Shown here: piece after piece, positions 25,996 to 34,769 of the stretch
Position numbering within the stretch: the stretch's first letter is position 1
Layout: every line of letters begins with the position of its first letter
Assembly (NCBI GenBank): GCA_017554305.1
Contig: JAFZIN010000032.1
Span: forward strand, 1 to 64,000
Reading direction: 5' to 3'
From: Bacteroidales bacterium
GTDB taxonomy: Bacteria; Bacteroidota; Bacteroidia; Bacteroidales; UBA932
Length of the DNA stretch: 64,000 nucleotides
Notes under the pieces: generated by a model
Databases searched by the model: none
Told to the model about the DNA's origin: nothing
The model's input: the letters and a program-made list of their open reading frames with translations, nothing else
Made by a program: the position numbers and the translations under genes

Positions 25996-27768
25996 GACGG
26001 CCATGAAGGCGGATTGAGGGACTTGGACCTGGCCTACCTGGCGCATGCGTTTCTTTCCCTTCTTCTGCTTTTCCAGAAGCTTTCTCTTACGGGAGATGTC
26101 TCCTCCGTAGCACTTGGCTGTTACGTCTTTACGGACCTGGCGGACAGTTTCTCTTGCAATGATTTTTGCACCTATTGCTGCCTGGATTGCAATGTCAAAC
26201 TGCTGGCGCGGGATGAGTTCTTTCAGCTTCTCACACATACGTCTTCCAAAGTCGTATGCGTGGTCTCTGTGTATGAGTGAGGAGAGGGCGTCTACCTGCT
26301 CTCCGTTGAGAAGAATATCCAGTTTTACAAGAGCCGCCTCTCTGTAGTCTGTAATGTGGTAATCAAATGAGGCATAGCCCTTTGAGATGCTCTTAAGTTT
26401 GTCATAGAAGTCAAAGACAATCTCTGAAAGCGGAAGATCAAAGTTGAGTTCAACTCTGTCTGTTGTAATGTAGTGCTGGCTTATGAGTATGCCTCGCTTA
26501 TCCAGACAGAGTTTCATAATAGGACCAAAGAAGTCTGCCTTTGAAATTACCTGCGCTCTTATGTACGGCTCCTCAATATGGTCTATCATTGTAACCTCCG
26601 GAAGGCCGGAAGGGTTGTGAACATCTAGCACCTGCCCGTCTGTGGTATAGACTTTAAATGAGACGTTTGGAACGGTGGTGATGCAGTCCATATCAAACTC
26701 GCGGAAGAGTCTCTCCTGCACAATCTCCAGGTGAAGAAGTCCCAAGAATCCGCAGCGGAAACCAAAGCCCAATGCAAGTGAACTCTCCGGTTCAAAGACC
26801 AGTGATGCATCATTGAGCTGCAACTTTTCCAGTGAAACTTTTAACTGGTCATACTCATCTGTCTCTACCGGATATACGCCGGCAAAGACCATTGGCTTAA
26901 CCTCTTCAAAGCCTGCAATTGCTTCCGTACAAGGGTTTTGCACAGATGTGATGGTATCACCCACCTTTACCTCAACAGCACTCTTTATTCCGCTTATGAT
27001 ATATCCTACATTACCGCAGCCTATCTCCTGATGGGGCTGGAGTTTCATACCCATAACACCCACCTCATCTGCAACGTACTCCATTCCGGTGTTGAAGAAC
27101 TTTACCTTTTCCCCCTTGTGGATTGAGCCGGCTTCTACTTTATAGTAGGCTATGATTCCTCGGAACGGATTGAATACGGAGTCAAAAATGAGGGCCTGAA
27201 GCGGAGCGTTAGGGTCTCCTGTTGGGGCCGGAATTCTGTCAACTATGGCATCCAGAATCTCAGGAACGCCCTGGCCCGTTTTGGCGCTGCACATAAGAAC
27301 CTCCTCAGGAGCGCAGCCAATAAGGTCACACACCTGGTCTCTTATAAGTTCCGGCTCTGCAGCCTCCATATCTATTTTATTGAGAACCGGTATTATGGTA
27401 AGATCATGATCTAAAGCAAGATAAAGGTTGGAAATGGTCTGAGCCTGAACGCCCTGAGTTGCATCTACAACCAGCAGTGCTCCCTCCGATGAGGCAATGG
27501 AACGTGAAACTTCGTAGGAGAAATCCACATGGCCCGGGGTATCAAGAAGGTTGAGGGTGTACTCCTGCCCATCCTTCTGGTATTTCATCTGAACGGCGTG
27601 GCTTTTAATGGTAATACCCTTCTCTTTCTCCAAATCCATAGAGTCCAGCACCTGGTTCTCCATCTCACGGCTGGTTACGGTGTTGGTCACCTCCAGCATC
27701 CTGTCTGCCAAGGTGCTCTTACCGTGGTCTATATGGGCTATTATGCAAAAGTTTCTTATGTTCTTCAT
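25984..27768 (-). CDS. lepA: Elongation factor 4 (LepA)
   Basis: A 594-residue translational GTPase, standard length. G1 AHIDHGKST is near residue 12, G3 DTPGHVDF, G4 NKID. The C-terminal LepA-specific domain ends with the tail [20 protein letters not shown] and a following [14 protein letters not shown]. It acts on the ribosome in initiation or 30S assembly and in back-translocation under stress. It is monocistronic, convergent with trmN6 and divergent from the transketolase genes. Confidence 0.98.
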   Translation of the reverse strand: MKNIRNFCIIAHIDHGKSTLADRMLEVTNTVTSREMENQVLDSMDLEKEKGITIKSHAVQMKYQKDGQEYTLNLLDTPGHVDFSYEVSRSIASSEGALLVVDATQGVQAQTISNLYLALDHDLTIIPVLNKIDMEAAEPELIRDQVCDLIGCAPEEVLMCSAKTGQGVPEILDAIVDRIPAPTGDPNAPLQALIFDSVFNPFRGIIAYYKVEAGSIHKGEKVKFFNTGMEYVADEVGVMGMKLQPHQEIGCGNVGYIISGIKSAVEVKVGDTITSVQNPCTEAIAGFEEVKPMVFAGVYPVETDEYDQLKVSLEKLQLNDASLVFEPESSLALGFGFRCGFLGLLHLEIVQERLFREFDMDCITTVPNVSFKVYTTDGQVLDVHNPSGLPEVTMIDHIEEPYIRAQVISKADFFGPIMKLCLDKRGILISQHYITTDRVELNFDLPLSEIVFDFYDKLKSISKGYASFDYHITDYREAALVKLDILLNGEQVDALSSLIHRDHAYDFGRRMCEKLKELIPRQQFDIAIQAAIGAKIIARETVRQVRKDVTAKCYGGDISRKRKLLEKQKKGKKRMRQVGQVQVPQSAFMAVLKL

Positions 27769-27775
27769 TACGGTG

Positions 27776-27783
27776 CAAAAATA
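27776..27783 (-). promoter_or_regulatory. -7 box of lepA
   Basis: TATTTTTG on the reverse strand, 7 nt before the start codon; a near-leaderless arrangement. No -33 at the usual distance. Confidence 0.45.
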
Positions 27784-27873
27784 AGAAAACCATTGGACAA
27801 ATCTCTACTCTTGCTAAATCAAAGCAAATAAGTTAATTTTACAACAATAACAAAAAGAGTTCTTTTTAGCTAT

Positions 27874-28725
27874 ATGTCTGATATTCAAAAACTAAAGGAT
27901 ACGGCTACCCAAATTCGCAGAGATATCTTACGAATGGTAACGGGTGCCGCAAGCGGGCATCCGGGAGGAAGCCTCAGTTCTACAGATGTTGTAACTGCAC
28001 TGATGTTCAGTGTAATGAATCACAATCCACAAACATGGGAGCGCTCCGGAAAGGGTGCGGATATGTTCTTCCTCTCCTGCGGCCATGAATCTCCGCTTCT
28101 TTACAGTGCCCTTGCAAGAAGAGGCTACTTTGACGTTAAGGAGTTGGGAACTTTCAGAAAACTGGGTTCAAGGCTTCAGGGCCACCCTGCAACAGATACC
28201 GGCCTAAAGGGTATTCATATTGCCAGCGGCTCTCTGGGTCAGGGACTTAGCGCTGCGGTAGGTGCTGCTTTGGGAAAAAGACTTGACGGTGATCCTAACT
28301 TTGTTTACGTTCTTGTTGGAGACGGTGAGAGCCAGGAGGGACAGATTTGGGAGGCTGCAGAATTTGCTTCACATCACAAAGTAGATAATCTTATTGCCTT
28401 TACAGATTGGAACGGACAGCAGATAGACGGAACAACGGAAGAGGTGATTGGTCCCGATCATTTAGACCAGCGCTGGAGAGCATTCGGATGGAACGTTGTG
28501 GTTGTTAAAGACGGCAACGATATGGAGCAGATTCTCTCTGCAATAAAACTTGCAAAGGAACTCTTGGCGGCTGATCACAAGCCTGTTATGGTGATGCTCA
28601 AAACCGTTATGGGCAAGGGTGTAGACTTTATGGAGGGCACCTGCAAATGGCACGGCAAAGCACCAAAACCGGAGGAGTGTGAAAAGGCGCTCGCTCAGCT
28701 GAAAGAGACATTGGGAGATTACTAA
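27874..28725 (+). CDS. Transketolase, N-terminal subunit
   Basis: A 283-residue thiamine-diphosphate-binding half of a split transketolase (pentose phosphate pathway). Visible: SGHPGGSLSSTDVVTALMF, HIASGSLGQGLSAAVGAALG and the ThDP-binding GDGESQEGQIWEAAEFA. Split transketolases are common in anaerobes and archaea. The C-terminal subunit follows 19 bp downstream. Confidence 0.96.
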   Translation: MSDIQKLKDTATQIRRDILRMVTGAASGHPGGSLSSTDVVTALMFSVMNHNPQTWERSGKGADMFFLSCGHESPLLYSALARRGYFDVKELGTFRKLGSRLQGHPATDTGLKGIHIASGSLGQGLSAAVGAALGKRLDGDPNFVYVLVGDGESQEGQIWEAAEFASHHKVDNLIAFTDWNGQQIDGTTEEVIGPDHLDQRWRAFGWNVVVVKDGNDMEQILSAIKLAKELLAADHKPVMVMLKTVMGKGVDFMEGTCKWHGKAPKPEECEKALAQLKETLGDY

Positions 28726-28744
28726 ACTAAAAGAAACTATCGCG

Positions 28745-29698
28745 ATGAAAAAATATATAGATACCGGTAAAAAAGATACCCGCTCAGGTTTTGGAGAGGG
28801 GCTGTTAGAGCTTGGTAAACAGATGGATAACGTTGTTGCCCTTACTGCAGATCTTAAGGGTAGCGTAAAGATGGATGCTTTTGCAAAGGAGTTTCCTCAG
28901 AGGTTTTTCCAATGCGGTATTGCTGAGGCAAATATGATTAACACGGCGGCCGGCCTCTCATTAAGCGGCAAGATTCCGTTTGTGGGAACGTTTGCGGCCT
29001 TTGCAACGGGCAGAGTTTATGACCAGGTTAGAATGTGCGTAAGTTACTCTGAAACAAACGTTAAGATTGCTGCTTCACACGCGGGAATCACCCTTGGAGA
29101 AGACGGTGCAACTCACCAGATTCTGGAAGATATTGGTCTTATGAGAATGCTCCCGAGTATGGTTGTGATTAACCCTTGTGACTTTAATCAGACTAAGGCT
29201 GCAACCATTGCTGCGGGTAAGCACAACGGTCCTGTTTACTTGAGATTCGGCCGCCCTTCCGTTCCTAACTTTACACCTGAGAATCAGGAGTTTGTAATAG
29301 GTAAGGCAATTCTTCTGAATGAAGGAAAAGATGTTTCAATCTTTGCAACGGGCCACCTGGTTTGGGAGGCGCTCAATGCTGCAGAGGAGTTGGAAAAGGA
29401 GGGAATTTCTGCAGAGGTTATAAACATTGCTACAATAAAACCTCTTGACGTTAAGGCTGTTATGGAGTCTGTAAATAAGACCGGATGTGCGGTTACGGCA
29501 GAGGAGCACTTTATTGCAGGCGGTATGGGGGAGATGATTGCGGGAGTTCTTGCGGCAGAAAAACCTGTTCCGGTTGAGTATGTTGCTATCAATGACCGCT
29601 TTGGTCAGAGCGGAACTCCGGCAGAACTGATGAAGGCCTACGGTCTTGATGCAGAGCATATTGTAGCTGCCGCTAAGAAAGCCATCAAAAGAAAGTAA
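28745..29698 (+). CDS. Transketolase, C-terminal subunit
   Basis: A 317-residue pyrimidine-binding and C-terminal half of the split transketolase. It carries RFFQCGIAEANMINTAAGLS (with the catalytic Glu), ITLGEDGATHQ and the C-terminal domain ending at VAAAKKAIKRK. It is co-transcribed with the N-terminal subunit, and the ECF sigma gene begins only 6 bp after its stop, which suggests readthrough into the sigma operon. Confidence 0.96.
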   Translation: MKKYIDTGKKDTRSGFGEGLLELGKQMDNVVALTADLKGSVKMDAFAKEFPQRFFQCGIAEANMINTAAGLSLSGKIPFVGTFAAFATGRVYDQVRMCVSYSETNVKIAASHAGITLGEDGATHQILEDIGLMRMLPSMVVINPCDFNQTKAATIAAGKHNGPVYLRFGRPSVPNFTPENQEFVIGKAILLNEGKDVSIFATGHLVWEALNAAEELEKEGISAEVINIATIKPLDVKAVMESVNKTGCAVTAEEHFIAGGMGEMIAGVLAAEKPVPVEYVAINDRFGQSGTPAELMKAYGLDAEHIVAAAKKAIKRK

Positions 29699-29704
29699 CA
29701 CAAT

Positions 29705-30247
29705 ATGACAGACAAAGAGATCCTAGAGCTGTACCATTCTCCGGATGGATCTCAGCAAGCCTTCAATCTTATTGTAAGGCAGTACTCTTCACGTCTGTAC
29801 TGGCACCTCAGAGAAATGGTTCTTAACCATGAGGATGCCAACGATTTGCTTCAGGATACTTTTATAAAAGCGTGGAACGCTCTTCCTAACTTCCGTGGAG
29901 AGAGCGGTTTATACACGTGGCTTTACAGGATTGCAACCAATGAGGCTTTAACGTTTTTGAAGAAGGAGAGAATTAACAGCAAGTTCTCTCTTACATCGTT
30001 TGAGCATAAACTCATTAAGCGTCTGGAAGATGATATGTACTTTTCCGGAGATACTATGCAGATGATGCTTCAGCGTGAGATTGCAAAACTTCCGGACCGC
30101 CAGCGTGCAATCTTTTCTATGCGCTACTTCCAGAATATGTCATACGCAGATATAGGGGAGATTCTCGGTAGCAACGGAGACGCTGTAAAGGCCTCCTATT
30201 CAATTGCCTACAAAAAGATAAGCTCAAATCTTAAGAAATTAATTTAA
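29705..30247 (+). CDS. ECF-type RNA polymerase sigma factor
   Basis: A 180-residue sigma-70 family regulator. Region 2 (about residues 10-85) holds the core-binding EDANDLLQDTFIKAWNAL and the -10 contact WLYRIATNEAL; region 4 (about 125-178) has LPDRQRAIFSMRYFQNMSYA and the recognition helix. It is followed by a single-helix membrane protein and a small periplasmic protein, the typical order of an ECF/anti-sigma/sensor envelope stress unit. Its regulon is unknown. Confidence 0.92.
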   Translation: MTDKEILELYHSPDGSQQAFNLIVRQYSSRLYWHLREMVLNHEDANDLLQDTFIKAWNALPNFRGESGLYTWLYRIATNEALTFLKKERINSKFSLTSFEHKLIKRLEDDMYFSGDTMQMMLQREIAKLPDRQRAIFSMRYFQNMSYADIGEILGSNGDAVKASYSIAYKKISSNLKKLI

Positions 30248-30332
30248 TGTCTCATATCATTTTTTTAGGGCGCTATTTTACTTTTTTTAACGAATACACT
30301 CTAAATAATGGTTTTTGAAAGAAAACTGAGAG

Positions 30333-30812
30333 ATGAACGAAAAGGAAAACAATAAGACATTTTTTAATGATCCGCTGGATGAGAACAAGTTGCATCAGAT
30401 ACCCTTTTCTGTCCCCGATGGTTATTTTGAGGAGTTTGAAGAGAGGCTCAATGCAACCTTAAGCGGACAGAAGCAGGACGGCAAGTGGGGTGCACTTCTT
30501 AGAACTATGAAGGCATCACTGGCACTGGCCGCCTCCTTCCTTATTATATTCGGCCTGGGCTGGGGCGTTATGCATCTTACAAAGAATGTTCAGAATAGAG
30601 CGGAACTTGCTGCAAGCACTGCGGAAGATGCTGTAATAGACAGTCTTATGCAGGAGTACGGTGCTATAGAGATAGCAAAATTTTATGAGTCTGATGAGGA
30701 GATAGATGAGAGGGAGCTCTATTTGGACGATGATTATTTAGACGCTATAGGTGAATATGTGGAGTCTGCCTCCGCCTCCTATAACGGCGTTTTGGCAGAA
30801 GATTTTAAATAG
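30333..30812 (+). CDS. Putative anti-sigma-like single-pass membrane protein
   Basis: A 159-residue protein with an acidic cytoplasmic N-terminus holding PFSVPDGYFEEFEERL (about residues 24-39), a motif I associate with proteins encoded after ECF sigma factors in Bacteroidota. One membrane helix lies at about 65-83 and an acidic C-terminal tail follows in the periplasm. No zinc-binding anti-sigma HxxxCxxC motif is visible. Its position after the sigma gene suggests that it holds the sigma factor in check; this is inferred from context. Confidence 0.65.
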   Translation: MNEKENNKTFFNDPLDENKLHQIPFSVPDGYFEEFEERLNATLSGQKQDGKWGALLRTMKASLALAASFLIIFGLGWGVMHLTKNVQNRAELAASTAEDAVIDSLMQEYGAIEIAKFYESDEEIDERELYLDDDYLDAIGEYVESASASYNGVLAEDFK

Positions 30813-30830
30813 TAAAAGGAGAGTAAGAAT

Positions 30831-31367
30831 ATGAAAAGAAATTTGATTTTTTCCTTGGCTTTAATGATGTTTTTGCTGGGTTCTCTTTCTCTGTCTGCAC
30901 AGGATACAGAGAAGAAGAAAGGGCCTCAGAGACCAATGTTTAACAAGGATCAGATTATTACTCAAAAGATTGCCTTCTTTACAAAATTCCTTGATCTCAC
31001 CCCAGATGAGGCTCAGAAGTTTTGGCCCGTATACAACGCTTGCCAGGATGAGATGGAGAAAGCCAGAAAGGAGACAAGAAAGAGTGCCTTTGGGCTTTCA
31101 AAGGCTATAAAAGAGGGAAACAAAACGGATGAAGAGATTCGTTCCCTTGCAGAGACCTACTACGGCAACCTGGATAGAGAAAACGCCCTTCAAAAATTGC
31201 ACTACGCTGAGTACCAGAAGGTTTTGCCTATTAAAAAGGCAGCTCACGTAAGACTTTTGGAGGAGCAGTTCACCCGCAACCTTGTTATGCAGCTGAGAGG
31301 AAACTATCGCGGAGGAAAACCGGGCGGTCCAAAACAGCCGCAGCCTCAGCAAAAGGAGAACAAATAG
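30831..31367 (+). CDS. Periplasmic Spy/CpxP-like stress protein
   Basis: A 178-residue exported protein with a signal peptide ending SLSLSA-Q. The mature part is helical and charged; the LTPDEAQKFWPVYNACQDEM stretch near residue 56 resembles the helical hairpins of Spy/CpxP or zinc-resistance-sensor-like proteins of Bacteroidota. The C-terminus is Pro/Gly/Gln/Lys-rich. It is the third gene of the ECF sigma unit, so it may sense or buffer periplasmic damage. Exact function unknown. Confidence 0.65.
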   Translation: MKRNLIFSLALMMFLLGSLSLSAQDTEKKKGPQRPMFNKDQIITQKIAFFTKFLDLTPDEAQKFWPVYNACQDEMEKARKETRKSAFGLSKAIKEGNKTDEEIRSLAETYYGNLDRENALQKLHYAEYQKVLPIKKAAHVRLLEEQFTRNLVMQLRGNYRGGKPGGPKQPQPQQKENK

Positions 31368-31420
31368 AGGCAGGGCAAAAAGAGACACTTCAATTATTGT
31401 TATAATGATGTGTTCGCAGG

Positions 31421-31452
31421 GAGGGCGGCAGCAATGCAGCCCTCTTTTTTTA
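31421..31452 (+). terminator. Terminator after the ECF sigma operon
   Basis: GAGGGC / GCCCTC 6-bp stem with a 12-nt loop, followed by eight T. It lies 54 nt after the stop codon of the last gene. Confidence 0.7.
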
Positions 31453-31509
31453 CGAAATCTTTAACTATGAAACGTTTGTGCGGGCGGGTAAAAAGGCGTA
31501 TCAGCGCCC

Positions 31510-31562
31510 GGCCCGGATGGGCCGCATGCCCCCTTCAGGGGGCCGCGAGGCTTTAGCCTCGC
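31510..31562. repeat. Cluster of three GC-rich hairpins
   Basis: Three perfect stem-loops in 53 nt: GGCCC-GGAT-GGGCC (31510-31523), CCCCC-TTCA-GGGGG (31529-31542) and GCGAGGC-TTTA-GCCTCGC (31545-31562). The GC content is well above the surroundings. It looks like a dispersed intergenic palindromic element rather than a simple terminator. Confidence 0.7.
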
Positions 31563-31577
31563 AGGGGTTAATAGCTT

Positions 31578-31628
31578 ATTATTAAATAATTTAGGGTGGC
31601 CTTGCCACCCTAAAAATTATTTAATAAT
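31578..31628. terminator. Large inverted repeat, bidirectional terminator
   Basis: Arms 31578-31600 and 31604-31628 are complementary over 23 bp with a 2-nt bulge and a 3-nt loop (core AGGGTGGC-CTT-GCCACCCT, flanked by AT-rich arms). The right arm overlaps the last codons of the PspC gene. It is suitable to stop transcription from both sides. Confidence 0.8.
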
Positions 31629-33239
31629 CACAACGCTACTATCAGGTAAGAACAGTTTTGTGGACACCAGCGCCCCATCAAACTTTCGTTTCTTGCTTGC
31701 AAAATTCGGGTGCAGAATAATTAAGGAATCCTTAATCTCTACAAGTTTCTCTGCAGCCTCTTCATCATCTCCCTCCTTAAAGAACTTCTTGCTGCTGAGG
31801 AGTTTCTCTACTGTTACCTCAAGATCCGGCGTGATGGTCTCATCCTTTACAATCTTTGTTGTAATGTTTCCAAGGCTGTCTTCCTCTGTTACAATAGATG
31901 AGGAGTTTTTGAACAGCACGTGAATTTTTGGATAGAGAGCATACTTCTTGTTCTTCTTGCCTTCCGTGGTGTAGAGAAGGTAATCTCTGTCGTATGGACT
32001 CTCGTCATTTACAAGAACTTCATCCTCATCATCCGTCTTCACATCCCAATCCACAACATAGTTGGAGGCACGGTTCTTTCCAACAACCTCATCAAGATAA
32101 TCTGCCATCTTCATCCACTTGACCGGCTCACCGTCCATAGTATCAGGCAGTTTGGCGTACTCAACATAGAGAGTGTCATACGGTTTTACAAACTCCTTCT
32201 TAAAGGTGGAGGTTGAAGATGCCAGGTTGAACACCTTATCTGATGAGAATACGGAGAGGCCTATGATGGAGAGAATCCAGAGTGCAAACATAATGAGTCC
32301 CGGATGCCATTTTGGTCTCTTGAGGTTGAAAATGAGCCAGATACCGGCGTATGTGAGGGCAAGGATAGGGAGAACTATAAAGAGAACAGCACTTACCTTA
32401 CCAAGTATTCCCCACCACCAAGGCATCTGCAGATAATCCATAATGCTTACCGGGGTAACTCCAAAGAATTTGTTGGAACCCAGGAAGGCAAACCAGCCGG
32501 CTCCCAGAAGTCCGAATGCAATGAGCAGCAGAAACAGACCTATAAAGATCTTAATAAGACGGCCCAGCCATCTTCCGTGTGGCTGCTGAGGGTTATTGTA
32601 CTCATCCTCAACACCTTTCACGCCCGGATCTCTGCCAAACATCTGGCTCTTCTGAATGCGGGTCTTAGCCTCCGGAATAACAATCCACAGAATAATGTAG
32701 GTAAGAATCATAAGTGAACTTATGCCTCCTGCAAATGAGTGGAAGTGTATGAAGAAGCCAAACTTTACAAACTTGAATACCAAAAAGATGGCAAAGAAAA
32801 GTCTGACCCATACGGGGCTGATATTAAAGTAGTGGGCCAAACCGCTGCAGACTCCTCCCAACACTCTGTCTGTGGTATCTCTGAAGAGACGCCTTCTAAT
32901 GGTATCGGAGCTTGTTGCGGGCTCTTCCGGTTTTGCCTGGAAGGTGCTCTTTGCTTCTGAGCCCTTCTCCCCCTCCTCTTCTTCATCAAAATCTGCCGGA
33001 CGTCCCATAATTTTAATCACCTCATCCACTCTTTCCGCGCTAACAACCTCATCTGTAGTGTGGCACTCCAGAAGAAGCTCCGCAATTCTGCTCTCAATAT
33101 CGTTAATAATCTCCTTGCCTTCAGGCTTGGTGCTGTAGTGACTCTCTAAATCTTTGAGATAGAGCTCCAAACGTTGATATGCATCTTTGTTTACCGCAAA
33201 GGAGATACCGCCTATGCTAACTTTTATTGTCTCTTCCAT
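31617..33239 (-). CDS. PspC-domain membrane protein (540 aa)
   Basis: The N-terminal about 85 residues form a helical HAAS-like segment also present in the paralogue at 33641 (IKVSIGGISFAVNKDAYQRL versus INVAIGNKSFTLEKDAYEAL). A PspC domain (about 112-195) follows, with RRLFRDTTDRVLGGVCSGLA and two hydrophobic stretches. Three or so more membrane helices (about 225-330) lead to a long extracytoplasmic C-terminal part (about 345-540). PspC proteins sense inner-membrane stress. It is the last gene of an operon with PadR and the smaller PspC protein. The C-terminal half has no assignable domain. Confidence 0.85.
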   Translation of the reverse strand: MEETIKVSIGGISFAVNKDAYQRLELYLKDLESHYSTKPEGKEIINDIESRIAELLLECHTTDEVVSAERVDEVIKIMGRPADFDEEEEGEKGSEAKSTFQAKPEEPATSSDTIRRRLFRDTTDRVLGGVCSGLAHYFNISPVWVRLFFAIFLVFKFVKFGFFIHFHSFAGGISSLMILTYIILWIVIPEAKTRIQKSQMFGRDPGVKGVEDEYNNPQQPHGRWLGRLIKIFIGLFLLLIAFGLLGAGWFAFLGSNKFFGVTPVSIMDYLQMPWWWGILGKVSAVLFIVLPILALTYAGIWLIFNLKRPKWHPGLIMFALWILSIIGLSVFSSDKVFNLASSTSTFKKEFVKPYDTLYVEYAKLPDTMDGEPVKWMKMADYLDEVVGKNRASNYVVDWDVKTDDEDEVLVNDESPYDRDYLLYTTEGKKNKKYALYPKIHVLFKNSSSIVTEEDSLGNITTKIVKDETITPDLEVTVEKLLSSKKFFKEGDDEEAAEKLVEIKDSLIILHPNFASKKRKFDGALVSTKLFLPDSSVVIIK

Positions 33240-33241
33240 AA

Positions 33242-33628
33242 CTAAATCTCCTTAGAAAGTGCAGTTGTTCCGTTCTTAATGAAATCTACGGTTTTGATCA
33301 CATCTCCCCAGGCCTCATCCATCACCTCAAGAGCCTTATGTCCCTTCTCTGTAAGCGAATAGTACTTGCGAGGAGGACCTGCCGGACTCTCTTCCCATCT
33401 GTAGGAGAGCAATCCCTGATTCTTCTGACGGGCCAACAGAGGATAAAGCGTACCTTCTACCACAATCATTTTTGCCTCTTTAAGCTCCGCGATAAGTGGA
33501 GAGACATAGGAATCTCCCTTTCTGAGGATGCTCAGAATACAGTATTCCAACACACCCTTTCTCATTTGAGCCTTAATGTTCTCCGCATTAAGGTCAAAGT
33601 TCATCTCATTCTGATCCTTAATTTCCAT
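33242..33628 (-). CDS. PadR-family transcriptional regulator
   Basis: A 128-residue winged-helix regulator: MRKGVLEYCILSILRKGDSY, then VEGTLYPLLARQKNQGLLSY and RKYYSLTEKGHKAL, the canonical PadR core. It lies between two PspC genes with gaps of 2 and 12 bp, an arrangement frequent in Bacteroidota and Firmicutes in which PadR controls a membrane-stress operon including its own gene. Confidence 0.93.
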   Translation of the reverse strand: MEIKDQNEMNFDLNAENIKAQMRKGVLEYCILSILRKGDSYVSPLIAELKEAKMIVVEGTLYPLLARQKNQGLLSYRWEESPAGPPRKYYSLTEKGHKALEVMDEAWGDVIKTVDFIKNGTTALSKEI

Positions 33629-33640
33629 AACACTCCTGTT

Positions 33641-34234
33641 TTATCTCTTTGTTCTGAATTTATCCAAGTTCTCCGCCGTCTTTGGCCATCCCCTCATCTC
33701 ACACTTCTGTGCCGGAGTAGTTGCCTTAGGTACTACAATCCAGAGGATTATGTAGATAAGAAGGCCAGAGCAACCGGCCAGAAAGAGCAGCACGAACGCA
33801 ATCTTAATAAGAGTAGGGTCTACGTTGAGGTAATAACCCAATCCCATGCAGACTCCGCCAAGTGAAGCGTTGTCTGAATCTCTGTAAACTCTCTTTACTA
33901 CTGGTTCGTCATAAGACTCTGCTCTGTTGTAGTTATTGTTGTTAAAGTTTGCGCTCTCTCCACCGCTTCTTCTGTAACGCTCCCCGTCCGGCATACCCAA
34001 CTGGTCTATGATCTCATTAATCATATTTATATCTACAACGTTCTTAACGGGACCAACCTTGTAAGTGAGAATCTCTGCTATTCTCTCCTCTATGTCCCGC
34101 ATGGTCTCCTCAGACTGGACGCCCAAAGATGATTTTCTCTTAAAGGCATCCAGGTACTCTTTCAGAGCCTCGTATGCATCTTTTTCCAAAGTGAAGCTCT
34201 TGTTTCCGATTGCAACATTGATTACTTCTTTCAT
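33641..34234 (-). CDS. PspC-domain membrane protein (197 aa)
   Basis: First gene of the PspC-PadR-PspC operon. The start MKEVINVAIGNKSFTLEKDA at 34234 is chosen from the match to the paralogue at 31617 and the promoter upstream; a longer reading would include the promoter box. The helical N-terminal segment spans about 1-80, an Asn/Ser-rich linker follows, then PspC (KRVYRDSDNASLGGVCMGLG, about 120-185) with one or two membrane segments ending in IILWIVVPKA. Confidence 0.88.
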   Translation of the reverse strand: MKEVINVAIGNKSFTLEKDAYEALKEYLDAFKRKSSLGVQSEETMRDIEERIAEILTYKVGPVKNVVDINMINEIIDQLGMPDGERYRRSGGESANFNNNNYNRAESYDEPVVKRVYRDSDNASLGGVCMGLGYYLNVDPTLIKIAFVLLFLAGCSGLLIYIILWIVVPKATTPAQKCEMRGWPKTAENLDKFRTKR

Positions 34235-34282
34235 GGTCGTATAATTTTTAAAGTTCTTTGTATTCGCTGGTATTTTGCAATG

Positions 34283-34314
34283 CAAATATATGACAATTCT
34301 TAAGTACTATGCAA
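34283..34314 (-). promoter_or_regulatory. Promoter of the PspC-PadR-PspC operon
   Basis: On the reverse strand: TTG (34312-34314), 21 bp, TATATTTG (34283-34290), 49 nt before the start codon. Confidence 0.65.
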
Positions 34315-34337
34315 CACAAGGTAGTATATTTAAAAAG

Positions 34338-34382
34338 ATATCCTGATATTTTTGACGCGTTCTTGCGTGAATATCAGGATAT
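34338..34382 (-). terminator. Terminator of the secG operon
   Basis: A 13-bp perfect stem ATATCCTGATATT / AATATCAGGATAT encloses a smaller ACGC / GCGT stem; on the reverse strand it is followed by CTTTTTAAA. It separates the secG operon from the PspC promoter. Confidence 0.78.
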
Positions 34383-34417
34383 TAGGCGCTTGTTACGTTT
34401 TTGTTACAAAACGCGGT

Positions 34418-34768
34418 TTAGTTAGCCGGAGTCTCCTCTGCCGGAGTCTGAGCAGCCTGATTCTCTATAGGGAATGTAGGGATGCTGTTTGCCGGTGCGC
34501 TCTTCTGAAGCTCCTTGGTAAGGTCTGACTTCTTAGTCTGGTTTCTGCTTGAAACAGCTCCTGAAGCAGCAATGCAGCAAACTATAATAATTCCGGCAAG
34601 CCACCATGTAGCTCTCTCCAGAAAATCCGCCGTCTGTCTAACGCCAAATGTCTGATTACCAGCAGCAAAGTTAGCAGCCAATCCGCCGCCCTTTGAATTC
34701 TGGAGCAATACTGCTATAGTCAGAAAAATGCTCGCAATCACAATAATAACTACAAATACTCCGTACAT
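34418..34768 (-). CDS. secG: Preprotein translocase subunit SecG
   Basis: A 116-residue inner-membrane protein with two hydrophobic helices (about 1-22 and 55-75) joined by the typical VLLQNSKGGGLAANFAAGNQ loop. A soluble Pro/Ala/Glu/Thr-rich C-terminal tail is present, as in other Bacteroidota. It is part of SecYEG and the last gene of the operon that starts with the sigma-54 activator. Confidence 0.95.
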   Translation of the reverse strand: MYGVFVVIIVIASIFLTIAVLLQNSKGGGLAANFAAGNQTFGVRQTADFLERATWWLAGIIIVCCIAASGAVSSRNQTKKSDLTKELQKSAPANSIPTFPIENQAAQTPAEETPAN

Positions 34769-34769
34769 A

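Noticed and set aside
31510-31562. CRISPR repeat or tRNA-like fold
   Set aside because: The three hairpins differ in sequence and have no spacer pattern; no cloverleaf with a CCA end can be drawn.
32304-32717. 137-codon frame opposite the 540-residue PspC protein
   Set aside because: No motif; the minus-strand gene explains the region.
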